From positions 1 to 57,063 of the forward strand of contig JABWBO010000019.1 of NCBI GenBank assembly GCA_013360465.1: DNA of 57,063 bases, given 5' to 3'. Source of the DNA: Anaerolineae bacterium. Its GTDB lineage: Bacteria; Chloroflexota; Anaerolineae; Aggregatilineales; Phototrophicaceae. A model generated the notes under the pieces. It saw only the letters and a program-made list of their open reading frames with translations, was not told the origin of the DNA and ran no database searches. Shown here piece by piece: positions 8,409-17,776 of the stretch; positions within the stretch are counted from its first letter, which is position 1; every line of letters starts with the position of its first letter. Both the position numbers and the translations under genes were made by a program.

Positions 8409-9184
8409 AACGCCCGGCGGCGTTGATCGCCGCGCTGTACTTCGGCGCGCTGATGCTCGCGCCTGCCGACGCCCAGGTAGCGTGGACCGGCTCACAGCCG
8501 GGGTTGGAGACAGCGGTGATCATTCTGCCGAACAGCGGCGGCGTGCCGCTGCTCGTCTTGCGCATCGACCCGACCCACTTCGTCTTTCGCGTCCAGGCGC
8601 GCCCCGGCGCACTGCTGGACGGCGCGGCATGGACCCGCATCACTCCCGGCGCGGCAGCCTTCATCAACGCCAACTTCTACGATGCGGATCGCCGAGCAGT
8701 CGGCTTGCTAACGGCGGACGGGGTCCAGATCGCTCCCCCACTGGCAGGGCGCGGCGGCGTGTTCACCGTCGAGCGTGGCAGGATCGCTGTGCTGGCGATC
8801 CACGACGCGGGCGCGGTCGAGCGGTTGGAACAGGCGGCGCAGGGTTATCCGATGCTGGTGCGCGACGGCGTGGGGGTGTACGCCGCCGCGCGGGTGCTGG
8901 ACCCGACAGCGCGGCGCAGCGCCGCCGCCATCGACGCGGACGGGAATATCCTGCTGATCGGCACGATGGGCGTCGGAGTCAGCCTGTCGGACCTGTCACA
9001 AAATCTGCCTTTGACCGGTCTGGGGATCGTGAATGCGGTCAATCTGGACGGCGGAGGATCAGCACTGCTGGTGGTGAAGAGCAGCGGCGCGCCGGCGGGC
9101 GAAGAGGGATCGACGCCCGTCATCCTGGCGGTCTACCCAGCCCCCGATGGAACGCTCTGCCGAGCGCTGGGGAATCGCTGCTAA
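8393..9184 (+). CDS. Secreted phosphodiester glycosidase (NAGPA-domain) protein
   Basis: 263 residues with an N-terminal signal peptide (basic RRLKRP, hydrophobic stretch, APADAQ cleavage region). The body matches the NAGPA/DUF2233 family: FINANFYDADR, GRGGVFTVERG, YPMLVRDG, and a late block AVNLDGGGSALLVV, the family's glycine-rich active-site signature. Members remove N-acetylglucosamine from phosphodiester-linked glycans; the substrate here is unknown. The ATG at 8393 overlaps the hydrolase stop by 16 bases. Confidence 0.82.
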   Translation: MVRRLKRPAALIAALYFGALMLAPADAQVAWTGSQPGLETAVIILPNSGGVPLLVLRIDPTHFVFRVQARPGALLDGAAWTRITPGAAAFINANFYDADRRAVGLLTADGVQIAPPLAGRGGVFTVERGRIAVLAIHDAGAVERLEQAAQGYPMLVRDGVGVYAAARVLDPTARRSAAAIDADGNILLIGTMGVGVSLSDLSQNLPLTGLGIVNAVNLDGGGSALLVVKSSGAPAGEEGSTPVILAVYPAPDGTLCRALGNRC

Positions 9185-9732
9185 GGACGGGCACAGGGCG
9201 CGCCGTCGAGGACAGCAAGCGCTTCCAGAAGCGACGGGCTGTAGTTGATTTTGTTCAGGTGTTTCAAAGACTCGGTTCGAATGCGAGCGCTGAATTCCTG
9301 TTTCTTGACCTGACGAACAAACCTTTCAAGTCTCTCCTTGGCATTATCCCCATCGCTGTTCTGCGCTTTGATGCCCAACCATTCGCAGAATCCCTCGTTC
9401 CCCAGCAGCCACGCCTCAATGTGCTGAACTGCGATCACCCGTTTGACGCTGTATCTGCGGCAGATTTCGTCAACCTGCTGATAGAGATCGCGTCGGCTCT
9501 GGGTCAGCAAATCCTCGTCGCGGAGTACGGCAACGCAGTCTTTGCGACGGTCTGCGTCTGTTTGTGCCTGCTGAATTGAACGTTCCAGGAATTTGAGCAT
9601 GTCAGAGAGACCGCCCGTATGCTTCTGTGTCGCGCGCACGACGCGAATCGATGGATGAGCGACATGGATGATGGCGGCGGCGATCTCGACATCCTCGTCG
9701 CTTTCGGCGATCAGGTAGATCTTCCCGGTCAT
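9181..9732 (-). CDS. TOPRIM/DUF4276-like partner of the AAA ATPase
   Basis: 183 residues. It begins with a strand and an acidic residue (IYLIAESDEDVE), has an acidic DED motif in CVAVLRDEDLL and the segment VQHIEAWLLGNE. This set resembles DUF4276/RloB-type TOPRIM proteins, often nucleases. It overlaps the upstream ATPase by four bases (ATGA), so the two are translated together. Pairs of an ABC-type ATPase with a TOPRIM protein occur in phage-defence systems (for example PARIS and OLD-family pairs). The exact family here is not settled. It converges on the glycosidase gene with a 4-base overlap. Confidence 0.65.
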   Translation of the reverse strand: MTGKIYLIAESDEDVEIAAAIIHVAHPSIRVVRATQKHTGGLSDMLKFLERSIQQAQTDADRRKDCVAVLRDEDLLTQSRRDLYQQVDEICRRYSVKRVIAVQHIEAWLLGNEGFCEWLGIKAQNSDGDNAKERLERFVRQVKKQEFSARIRTESLKHLNKINYSPSLLEALAVLDGAPCARP

Positions 9733-10898
9733 TCCGCCGGCACTCCGAACGCGCCCATATCCCAGACTTCACCGAGGGCGTAGGTCCCGTCCTCCAGCCA
9801 GATTTTTCTCACCGATTCCGGCACGCGCTCTACATGCGTATGCCCCTGCGCATCGCGCGAGACGATGCGCACCTCATCGGGCGTGAAGTAGTTCAGGAAG
9901 GCAGGGTTGTGGGTGGTGAGGATGAACTGACGCGGTCGCCCTTCCCGACTGGTGTAACTGCGCAGCAGTTCGACCAGTTTGCCCAGAATGCCGGGGTTAA
10001 GCGAGGCATCAGGTTCATCGACGATGATCAAGCCCGGTTCTTGCGGGGCGCGCATATCCAGCGCGTGATATGCCGCCAGCAGGGCGACTATCCGCGCGGT
10101 TCCCAACGACATGGTTGGAGGAACATAAGGAGGAGCAGACTCCCAAAGCTTGTAGCGTTCCGTCACAGCAACCCGAAGCTGGCGATCAAAACGTTCGGGA
10201 TCGACCGAATCGACATGATTGAGAAGCCATCTCACATCCGCCCTGAACTCCTGGCTGGCTTCCTTGTAGCGATCTGCCATGAATTCGAGCAGGCTCGGCA
10301 GGTTTTGTGCATCCTTTTCGAGGAGGAACACATCATTAGACTCGGGGGCGAAACGATGAAAAGGTTCGATGCGGCTCACGTCAAGGATCTGCCAGCGATC
10401 TGCAATGAATGTCCAAAGATCGTGTAACTCATCCTGGTTGCCGCCGGAGATATTGCCTCCAGTCTGCGCCCATATTGGCAGCATCAGCGTCTCAGGACGA
10501 TTCACGAATAGAGATGGCTCGCGAACACGGGCAAGGTTATAGTCTTCTGCGATCTTCGTCCCCGCCTTGAATACCGACTCCCAAAAAATCGGCTCCTGCT
10601 CATCGAGCCGGAGTCGATACACAACGGACTCGCTGTTTACATCAGGTTTTGTTTCGACCTCGAACTCCAGGTCTTCGTGGGAACTTGAACCTAGCGTTCG
10701 CACGAAATCTCGCTGCGCCTTATACCACGCGGCTTCGGCAGTTCGCGCCGTAACGATGCGCCGCAGGAATTCGAACCCTTCCACAATGTTCGTCTTGCCC
10801 GACGAATTCGCGCCGATCAGCACCGTGATCAGTCCAAGGTCGTCCAGCACGACATCGTGCAGGCTGCGCCAGTTCTTGAAATGGACACGTGTGAGCAT
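9729..10898 (-). CDS. AAA15/OLD-like ABC-type ATPase
   Basis: 389 residues. Walker A GANSSGKTN near residue 29, a degenerate signature loop around PTMSLGTARIVALLAAY, Walker B GLIIVDEPDASLNP and an H-loop FILTTHNPAFLNYF: the layout of SMC/OLD-like ATPases (AAA15). No TOPRIM is fused, but the downstream overlapping gene supplies one. A -10-like TATAGA lies about 22 bases before the ATG. Together they form a candidate two-gene defence or genome-maintenance module. Confidence 0.82.
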   Translation of the reverse strand: MLTRVHFKNWRSLHDVVLDDLGLITVLIGANSSGKTNIVEGFEFLRRIVTARTAEAAWYKAQRDFVRTLGSSSHEDLEFEVETKPDVNSESVVYRLRLDEQEPIFWESVFKAGTKIAEDYNLARVREPSLFVNRPETLMLPIWAQTGGNISGGNQDELHDLWTFIADRWQILDVSRIEPFHRFAPESNDVFLLEKDAQNLPSLLEFMADRYKEASQEFRADVRWLLNHVDSVDPERFDRQLRVAVTERYKLWESAPPYVPPTMSLGTARIVALLAAYHALDMRAPQEPGLIIVDEPDASLNPGILGKLVELLRSYTSREGRPRQFILTTHNPAFLNYFTPDEVRIVSRDAQGHTHVERVPESVRKIWLEDGTYALGEVWDMGAFGVPAE

Positions 10899-10977
10899 CG
10901 CGATGCGCTTTCGTCAGTGTCTATAGAGAGCCGGGTCGGGTGCTGTTCACGGCAGAGGACTCACCCTTGCCTTCAGT

Positions 10978-11490
10978 CTACCACCAATAATCCATGCGCT
11001 TGCGCTGGGCGAAAGTGTAGGGGCTGACCTGCTTCCAGTAGGCGCGTTTGAGCAGGTCCGGCGGGCGCAGGCGTTTGGGCAGCGCATCCTTCGGATAACC
11101 GAGCGGCTCACCGTCCTGCCCGCGCAGCGGTAGGACTTTCGCGCGGCGAGCATGGCGCAGCGCGCGCAGCAGCGCCAGGGGATGCGTCACGAAGTACAAC
11201 AGCGCCGCTGGTAGGTCACGCAGGGTGCGCAGGTACAGCAGCGGCTCGATCTCCTGCTTGAGCAGCATCGCCGTGTTGTATTCCACCTCGGCGTCGTGCT
11301 GATGCGCCAGCGCCCGCTGCAAGCGCACCAGCGCCGCCCGCACATCGTCGTCGGGGGTTTCCCGTTCCGTCCACACCGACCAGCGCCACACCTCCAGCAG
11401 CGCAGCGATCTCCTCGTCGGTCAGCTCGTAGGCGTCCAGCACGCCGTAGCGGACGAAATCCTTCAGATCAGCTCGGAAATAGGTCTCCAT
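10978..11490 (-). CDS. Uncharacterised protein
   Basis: About 170 residues, not recognised. Mostly helical with an acidic N-terminal half (ELTDEEIAALLEVW), a hydrophobic stretch around LPAALLYFVTHPLALL that could be a single amphipathic or membrane helix, and a strongly basic, aromatic C-terminus ending YWW. The start at 11490 (METYF) is preferred because a TATACT box ends eight bases upstream, giving a leaderless mRNA; a GTG at 11496 abuts the box. It stands alone between two terminator-like or promoter regions. Confidence 0.65.
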   Translation of the reverse strand: METYFRADLKDFVRYGVLDAYELTDEEIAALLEVWRWSVWTERETPDDDVRAALVRLQRALAHQHDAEVEYNTAMLLKQEIEPLLYLRTLRDLPAALLYFVTHPLALLRALRHARRAKVLPLRGQDGEPLGYPKDALPKRLRPPDLLKRAYWKQVSPYTFAQRKRMDYWW

Positions 11491-11497
11491 AGACACA

Positions 11498-11503
11498 GTA
11501 TAC
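11498..11503 (-). promoter_or_regulatory. -10 box for the uncharacterised gene, leaderless arrangement
   Basis: TATACT on the minus strand, seven bases before the ATG at 11490. It resembles the arrangements at 5338 and 46691. No clear -35 was found. Confidence 0.5.
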
Positions 11504-11512
11504 GAGCAGAAA

Positions 11513-11544
11513 CAGAATGCCCGGTCAGAAACCGGGCAATTCTG
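11513..11544 (-). terminator. Hairpin terminator after the alpha-2-macroglobulin gene
   Basis: A 12-bp stem (CAGAATGCCCGG against CCGGGCAATTCTG, one bulge) with a 7-base loop, about 50 bases past the A2M stop. On the minus strand it is followed by TTTCTG, a weak U tract. It fits a Rho-independent terminator. Confidence 0.7.
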
Positions 11545-11591
11545 TGCAAGATGCTCAAAATGGCGGCGCGCGGACGGCGCGCCGCCCCGCT

Positions 11592-14500
11592 TTATCCGGC
11601 GGAGGTGATGGTGAAGGCGCTGCCCGCCCCGCGTCCGTAGACCTCCGGGAAGTAGAATTCCTGCGCCGTCGGCGGGATGACGTTGTAGACCCCCGGCAGA
11701 CCGGCGCGGATGGTGTAGACGAACTCGTATGTCCCGGCAGGCAGGTATTCAGCGCTCAGCACGACCTTCTCGTCGCGGAATTCGATGTTGCTGAAGTACC
11801 ACCATCCCCACCCCCAGCTGAGCGGGTCTTCGAGGTTCACTTCCGGCTGCGTGCCGATCTGCTGCGACGTGTTCAGCTCCGGGTTGACGGCGTCCGACCC
11901 CGCCGGGATCGGGTCCTCGACCAGGACGTAGTGCAGGTCATTCGGCGCGATGATCGTCAGCCGCACCTGAACGTTGTCGCCCACCTGCGCTGAATCGACC
12001 GTCTGATCGTTCAGCACGTAGCGGCGCGAGACGATGATGCCGTTATCCAGCGGTTCGACCTCTGGGACCGGCAGGTACGCCTTCAGGAACAGGCGGTAGT
12101 ACAGGCTGCCCGTCCCTTCGCCGCGCACGATCTGCACCTGGTTCATCTGGTCACGCAGGAAGTCGACGACATCGATCCGCAGCTGATCTCGCTGACGCGC
12201 CGATTCCGGCGCAGCCTCGCCATCGATCAGCGCCGCGCCGTTGAACGCCACGCCATAGCTGTACGCCGGCTGCAAGTCGTCCGAGGCGACCATATAATCG
12301 GTCAGCGCCATGATCGCCCACGCCGTCTCCTGCGTCGTCTCCCAGGCATCGGCGTTCCGCTGTGTGACCAGATAGCGCACGATATTGGGGATGAGATCGC
12401 TGGTCGGGTTGAGACGCACGAACGCCGCCAGAACAATCGCCGTCGTGCGCGTGTCGGTGTTCCAGTTCCAGTAGTCGCGCTCCGCCTCGGTCCAGTGGAC
12501 GCCGGTGGCGCTCAGGGCGGCGGCGTTGAGCAGGTCGCTGAGCAGCGTGTTGGCGCGGCTGTCCTCCGGCGCGGCTTCGGCAAAGGTCAGCGCCAGGAAC
12601 GCCCTGGCGTAGAAGCTGAGGCGCTCGCGCACCTCGAACAGATTGGCGGCGCGGGCAACATCCGGGTCGCCGGAACGCGCCAGGGCGTAGAGGATGAACG
12701 CCTGCCGGTTCAGCGCCCAGGTCCGGCTGTCGATACCCGGCGTGATGAAGTGGCTGCGCAGGAAATTGCGCGCATTCTGGATCACGCTCGGCGCGATGTC
12801 GTAGCCGTGATCGCGCGCTTCGCTCAGCCCGATCAGCGCATAGGCTGTCGTCAGCGGGCTGCTGGCGTCGCTGACATACCAGCCCCAGCCGCCATCGACC
12901 TTCTGCTGAGCATAAAGACGCTGCAAGGCGAAATTGACCGCCGCGTCCAGCGCGGCGCGCAGTTCAGGGTCCTCCAGTCCGGCGCTCTGCAGGGCGCGCA
13001 TGGTCATGATGTTGGGCAGGAAGCGGCTGACCGTCTGCTCGATGCACTGGTGCGGGAAGTTCTTCAGATAGTCGAGCGCATCGACGGTCGTCACCGCCAG
13101 CGAATAGTCCAGATCGATGCGCAGCTCTCCGCTGCTGATCGGGTATTCGGTCGGCAGGATCACGCCTTCCAGCCGAGCATCGGCTTCGCTGATCACGCCC
13201 GCCGTGCCCACCGTCTCCGGCACTTCGTACTGAATGACCGGGATGACGCCATCCTGCGCCAGCGGCGGGATGCTGGCGTCGTTATAGGCTCCGGCGATAT
13301 CCTGAGCGGCGAACAGCAGCGCCACGCCCTCCTGCTCTGCGCCGGCGTCGATGCGCACCGGGAATTCCACGCGGGCGCGCGCCCCCGCCGGGATGTTCAC
13401 CTGCTGGCTGCTGTCGGCTTCTTCCAGGAAGGTCACGCCCGCCTGGGCGTCCATCGTCACCCGCACATCGAGGTCGCTGCCGGTGTTGTTGTTGACAATC
13501 GCCGCCAGGGTCACTACATCGCCGGCGACGAAGAAGCGCGGCATCACCGGGCGGACCAGCAGCGGCTTGGTGCTGAGCAGGTCATGGGTCTCCTGACCAA
13601 CGCGCATCTCGCCCACCGCCGGCAGGGTGACGGCGCGGGCGTCCAGACGCCAGGTCGTCAGGTTGTCCGGCAGCGTGATTTCGACGCGCGCTTCGCCGTT
13701 GGCGTCGGTGGTCACCGACCCGTTCCAGTAGGCAGTATCGACGAAGTCTTCACGGATGTCGAAGATGCCGCCCTCGCCGAACCCGCCGCCGCCGCCCTTC
13801 ACGGTATCCAGGACGGTCTGCGTCAACTGATCGACGTTGATGGTCAGCAGCGAGGACGTACTCACGCCCAAGCCCTGTAAACCGAAGTAATAGTCCATCA
13901 GAGAGACCTGATTGGGATCGGCGATGCTGAGGCTGGCGACATCGGTGAGCGCCACGCCCAGCTCGGCTTGCACCGGCACACCGGCATAATCGGTGGTGCG
14001 CAGCGTATAGCCGACGGTATCGCCGGGTCCAGCCTGAGCGACATCGGGCGCGATCTCGACGTTCAGCGCGCGGCGCGTCGTCTCGACCTGCAAGCCGATC
14101 AGCCCCATGCGGAACGCCGCGACCGGGTTGGTTTCATCCACGCCTTTGACGATGAAGACGCTGACATAGATGTTGGGGGCATATTCCGGCAGGATGGGCA
14201 GACGGTAGACGTAGGAGTTGCTTTCCAGCGTCACCCGCTCGACATGCAGCGTATCGCCGCGTTCGACCGTGACCAACGCCTGAGCGACTCCCTGGAACGG
14301 CGAGGCGATCAGAATCTCGGCGGTTTCGCCGATAGTGTATTCCGGCTTATCGGCGATCAGGTCGATGCGGTTGCTGTTCTGCATCCGCCAGACGATGTAC
14401 TCACCGCTGCTGACCCAGGTGGTCGTCGCGCTGATGACCTCTCTCCCGGCAGTATCGCGCGCTGCCGCCTTCAGCTTGAAGATGCCGCCCGTCGGCGGGA

Positions 14501-17500
14501 CGAAATCCGCCGAGGCGCGCCCTTCGGCATCGGTCCTGACGGTCGTCTCGCCGGCCGGAATCTCCTCGACCTCATAGGTCCAAGTCGTGCGCCCGGCAGC
14601 ATCCTGCTCCTGAACGCTCGCCCAGCGGCGTTCCACGAATTCCAGATCGACCGTCTGATCGGCGACCGGTTCGCCCGTCCAATCGACGGCGATGATGTTG
14701 AAAGTGTTCGCCTCGCCCGCCGTGCCGACATATTCGTCCGGCGCGACGCCGATGTACACCGATCCCCGATGAACGATGACCTGGGCGCGCCCGCTGACCG
14801 CCTGACCGCTTTCGTCGGCGACCGTCGCCTCGATCATGAACTGCAAACTCTGCTGCGAATCGCCGAGGTCGGCGGGAATCTCGATAACCGCCCGCCCCTG
14901 CGAATCGGCGATCAGCTCGCCGCCGGTGATGAAACCGCCTGTCGGGCTGAACACGTCGCCCGGCGACCCGTCGGCGTCGTAATCGGTAAAGCTGTAGCGC
15001 CCCGGTCCCCGGTAGGCGTCGAAATAGTAGGCTTCGGCGATGACGCCGTATTGGACTGTCGCCCCGCTGACCGCCCCGCCAAAGTAGTAGCGGGCATCGA
15101 CCACCGCCGTGATGGTGTCGCCGGCGGCGACTTCAGCCTCCTGCGGCGTGACCGTGACCTCGAATTCCGGCAGGCGGTATTCGGCGACGCCGAAATTGAC
15201 CGCGCCCAGGTTGAACCAGTAGGCTTCCGGGTCTTCGCCGGGCAGCAGCGCGTCGATGCGATAGTAGCCGAGCGCCGCATCCGGGTCGATGTCGAACTGC
15301 CCGCTGAACGTCCCGGCGGCAGTCAGGGTGACGGTTGTCTCGCTGAGCAGGTTGTTTTCCGGGTCGAAGATCTGCACCGGCAGCGTGGTGAAATCAGGCG
15401 CGCTGTAGGTCACATCGTCCTTCAGGCGCACCACGCCGCGATAGTAGACCGGCTGACCGGGGCGATAGATCGGTCGATCTGTGTACAGGTAAGCACGGGT
15501 GCGCTCCGGCGAGTATTCCAGCGGCACGCCGAAGAAGTAGCCTTCGATGCCGCCGGACCATTCCCCCGCCGCAACGCCGAAGTGATCGCCATCGTTCAAC
15601 ATCGCCACGCTCACCGAGCGCCAGATGTCGTCGGCGCGCGGCGTGTCCGCCTGGAAAATGCCCTCGGCGTCCGTCTGACCGGCGGCGACTACCTTCATAT
15701 CCTGGTCGTAGACGGTGATCGGCGCGTCGGCGATGGGCTGACCGGTGTTCACATCCGTCGCCCAGATCACCACCGAATCCACGCTGTTCTTCAGCGTCAG
15801 GTTGGCATTGCCGACCAGCAGCACGTGCTGGCGGGGATAGGACACGCCATCCGCCCTGGCGTCCAGGAAGTACACCCCCGGTTCGAGCGGATGTCCCTCA
15901 TCGTCGGTCACATCGACGGGCGTCGATCCGGCAGGGATCGCGGCGTCGATGTAGTACTCGACGGCATCGCCTTCCGCCACCCAGCCGGCTCTGCCATCGC
16001 CCAGGTCGATGTACCACCAGGTGTAGTCCGCCTGACAGTTGGGACCGCCGGTGATGGTGGCGGTCGCGCCGCGCGACAGGTTGGCGACGATCTGCCCGGT
16101 CATCGGTTCGGAACGAAGCCGCAGCGGATCGGGCTGGGTGATGACTTCGATCACATCGCCGACATTCACCCGCGAGGGCGGCGCGCCGACACAGCGCTGG
16201 GTCGCCGTCACCCCCAGATCGAGGTACTCGTAGCGCCTCATGTTCAGCGGCGCGACCGACGGGATGGTCCAGGACTTGATGCGATTCTGCGAGGTCAGAT
16301 CGAAGTTGTCGGAGAACGCGCCAGAATGGCGACTGTCGCTGGTGAGATAGTTCAGCAGGCTTTCGGGGGTCAACCGGTACAGGTCGAGGTGGACGGCATC
16401 GACATTGCGATGCGTCAGGAAGAGGCGCGTCGCCGTGTTGCCGGCGTTATAGAACCCGAGATCGCCCGACGTTTCCAGGTACAGTTCGGGATCATACGCC
16501 GCAGTCGTATAGCGCACCTGCGTCTGCTCGGTGATCACGTTGCCGTAGATGTCGCGCATCCCCGGCATCAGCGTGATCGTATAGGCGGTGCTGGGTTCCG
16601 TCGGGAAGGACAGGGTATAGCTGTTGTCCCACTCGTTGTAGTAGTCGTCATAGTCGCGCCAGGGCTGCGGCTCGATAATCACCTTCCCCTTCAGCGACTC
16701 CAGGTCCATCCGCGAGGCGAAGTAGAGCGTGATCCCGCCGTAAGGGTAAACCTCCCGGTCGCCGTCCTGCGGATGGGTATTGATGATCCTGGGAAGCGGG
16801 ACCGTCCGGTACAGCGACTCGGTCGCGCCGACCAGCGGCGCGCCGCCGTTCACCCCTCTGGGCAGCCCATTGATCGTCGTGAACTGAATGGCGTAGACCG
16901 TATCGAGCGTCAGGTCATCCGTGGGGGTGAAGCGGAATCCGGCGCTGTCATCCGCCCACTCGAACGTGCCGGACACATCCTCCCCGCCGCCCTGGGCGCG
17001 CAGCCGGAAGCTGGCTTCGGTGCTGGCGCGATCCATCGGCTGGTTGAAGCGCACCTGCACCGGAGCATTGAGGGCGATCCGCTCTGAGCCGGTATAGGGT
17101 ACATATTCGATCACCTCCGGCGGGCTGGTCTTGAAAGTCCAGGCGAACGACTCCGCCTGCGTCGAACCGTCCAGAGCGGTCAGCGCCGGATCGACGGTGA
17201 CGGCGTAGTTCAGCCCGCCGCCCAGCGCCGTTTCGGGGCGAAAGAGGTATATACTCGTGTTGAGCCACTCCCCGACGCCCGCGACCGGCGGTTCAAACCG
17301 CAGAGGGTCGGGCAGGTCAAGCCCGCTGTCGGAAGCCAGACCGAGCGGGACGACCGGGCGATTGAAGATGACGGTGATCGTCGAATCGGTCGCGATATCG
17401 AGGCTGTCAGGGGCAGGCAGCACGTCAGCGACGCGCAGCTCACCCCCTTCTCCCTGTCCGCTCGCGCCGAAGACGCCGCCAAGGATCAAGGTGAGCATTG

Positions 17501-17546
17501 GAACCAGGAAAAAGACTATCCGCATTCTGCGCTGGCGCATGGTCAT
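11592..17546 (-). CDS. Bacterial alpha-2-macroglobulin with thioester and SH3 domain
   Basis: Secreted protease-trap protein, 1984 residues. Signal peptide at 1-30 (RIVFFLVPMLTLILGG) without a lipobox Cys; Ig-like and MG repeats follow. An SH3-like insert lies at about 450-530 (VNVGDVIEVITQP to GRAGWVAEGD), then more MG domains and a segment typical of the bait region. The thioester motif C-I-E-Q has its Cys at about residue 1501, within an alpha/alpha toroid domain; a receptor-binding-like C-terminal domain follows. The start at 17546 follows AAAGGATGG; ATG 17540 is the alternative. The frame stays open far upstream but that part is untranslated. No pbpC neighbour, the usual partner in Proteobacteria, is present. 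Confidence 0.93.
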   Translation of the reverse strand: MTMRQRRMRIVFFLVPMLTLILGGVFGASGQGEGGELRVADVLPAPDSLDIATDSTITVIFNRPVVPLGLASDSGLDLPDPLRFEPPVAGVGEWLNTSIYLFRPETALGGGLNYAVTVDPALTALDGSTQAESFAWTFKTSPPEVIEYVPYTGSERIALNAPVQVRFNQPMDRASTEASFRLRAQGGGEDVSGTFEWADDSAGFRFTPTDDLTLDTVYAIQFTTINGLPRGVNGGAPLVGATESLYRTVPLPRIINTHPQDGDREVYPYGGITLYFASRMDLESLKGKVIIEPQPWRDYDDYYNEWDNSYTLSFPTEPSTAYTITLMPGMRDIYGNVITEQTQVRYTTAAYDPELYLETSGDLGFYNAGNTATRLFLTHRNVDAVHLDLYRLTPESLLNYLTSDSRHSGAFSDNFDLTSQNRIKSWTIPSVAPLNMRRYEYLDLGVTATQRCVGAPPSRVNVGDVIEVITQPDPLRLRSEPMTGQIVANLSRGATATITGGPNCQADYTWWYIDLGDGRAGWVAEGDAVEYYIDAAIPAGSTPVDVTDDEGHPLEPGVYFLDARADGVSYPRQHVLLVGNANLTLKNSVDSVVIWATDVNTGQPIADAPITVYDQDMKVVAAGQTDAEGIFQADTPRADDIWRSVSVAMLNDGDHFGVAAGEWSGGIEGYFFGVPLEYSPERTRAYLYTDRPIYRPGQPVYYRGVVRLKDDVTYSAPDFTTLPVQIFDPENNLLSETTVTLTAAGTFSGQFDIDPDAALGYYRIDALLPGEDPEAYWFNLGAVNFGVAEYRLPEFEVTVTPQEAEVAAGDTITAVVDARYYFGGAVSGATVQYGVIAEAYYFDAYRGPGRYSFTDYDADGSPGDVFSPTGGFITGGELIADSQGRAVIEIPADLGDSQQSLQFMIEATVADESGQAVSGRAQVIVHRGSVYIGVAPDEYVGTAGEANTFNIIAVDWTGEPVADQTVDLEFVERRWASVQEQDAAGRTTWTYEVEEIPAGETTVRTDAEGRASADFVPPTGGIFKLKAAARDTAGREVISATTTWVSSGEYIVWRMQNSNRIDLIADKPEYTIGETAEILIASPFQGVAQALVTVERGDTLHVERVTLESNSYVYRLPILPEYAPNIYVSVFIVKGVDETNPVAAFRMGLIGLQVETTRRALNVEIAPDVAQAGPGDTVGYTLRTTDYAGVPVQAELGVALTDVASLSIADPNQVSLMDYYFGLQGLGVSTSSLLTINVDQLTQTVLDTVKGGGGGFGEGGIFDIREDFVDTAYWNGSVTTDANGEARVEITLPDNLTTWRLDARAVTLPAVGEMRVGQETHDLLSTKPLLVRPVMPRFFVAGDVVTLAAIVNNNTGSDLDVRVTMDAQAGVTFLEEADSSQQVNIPAGARARVEFPVRIDAGAEQEGVALLFAAQDIAGAYNDASIPPLAQDGVIPVIQYEVPETVGTAGVISEADARLEGVILPTEYPISSGELRIDLDYSLAVTTVDALDYLKNFPHQCIEQTVSRFLPNIMTMRALQSAGLEDPELRAALDAAVNFALQRLYAQQKVDGGWGWYVSDASSPLTTAYALIGLSEARDHGYDIAPSVIQNARNFLRSHFITPGIDSRTWALNRQAFILYALARSGDPDVARAANLFEVRERLSFYARAFLALTFAEAAPEDSRANTLLSDLLNAAALSATGVHWTEAERDYWNWNTDTRTTAIVLAAFVRLNPTSDLIPNIVRYLVTQRNADAWETTQETAWAIMALTDYMVASDDLQPAYSYGVAFNGAALIDGEAAPESARQRDQLRIDVVDFLRDQMNQVQIVRGEGTGSLYYRLFLKAYLPVPEVEPLDNGIIVSRRYVLNDQTVDSAQVGDNVQVRLTIIAPNDLHYVLVEDPIPAGSDAVNPELNTSQQIGTQPEVNLEDPLSWGWGWWYFSNIEFRDEKVVLSAEYLPAGTYEFVYTIRAGLPGVYNVIPPTAQEFYFPEVYGRGAGSAFTITSAG

Positions 17547-17570
17547 CCATCCTTTTACGTTACACTTTTC

Positions 17571-17601
17571 ATTATACCGATGGACAGTCAAAGGTTGACA
17601 A
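17571..17601 (-). promoter_or_regulatory. Promoter for the alpha-2-macroglobulin gene
   Basis: Minus-strand TATAAT at 17576-17571 with a possible -35 TTGTCA at 17601-17596, spacing 19. The leader to the ATG at 17546 would be about 18-20 bases and includes AAAGGA. Confidence 0.5.
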
Positions 17602-17755
17602 CAGGCGGCGAGGCGTATGTCGTCCGTAGGGGGAAATAGCAGAAGTTCGCCCGAATGGGGTGAAGATCTGACTTCGGAACGCGCGCGCTCCTGGCGCAGC
17701 ATGACGCAGCTTCCGCCCATCCTGGCATATCGGCTGATACCGCGACCCGCCTGAG

Positions 17756-17776
17756 CGGAAGGGCGATCCGCCCCTA
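17756..17776. repeat. Short GC-rich palindromic repeat
   Basis: GGGCGATCCGCCCC with flanking CTAC is an imperfect palindrome of the GTAGGGGCG type, related in style to the core of the 36164-36281 element. It overlaps the YdcF-like stop codon. Confidence 0.35.

Noticed and set aside
13968-17087. 1039-codon plus-strand open frame
   Set aside because: Antisense shadow of the alpha-2-macroglobulin gene in GC-rich DNA; composition dominated by Arg, Asp, Gly, Ala, with no domain.
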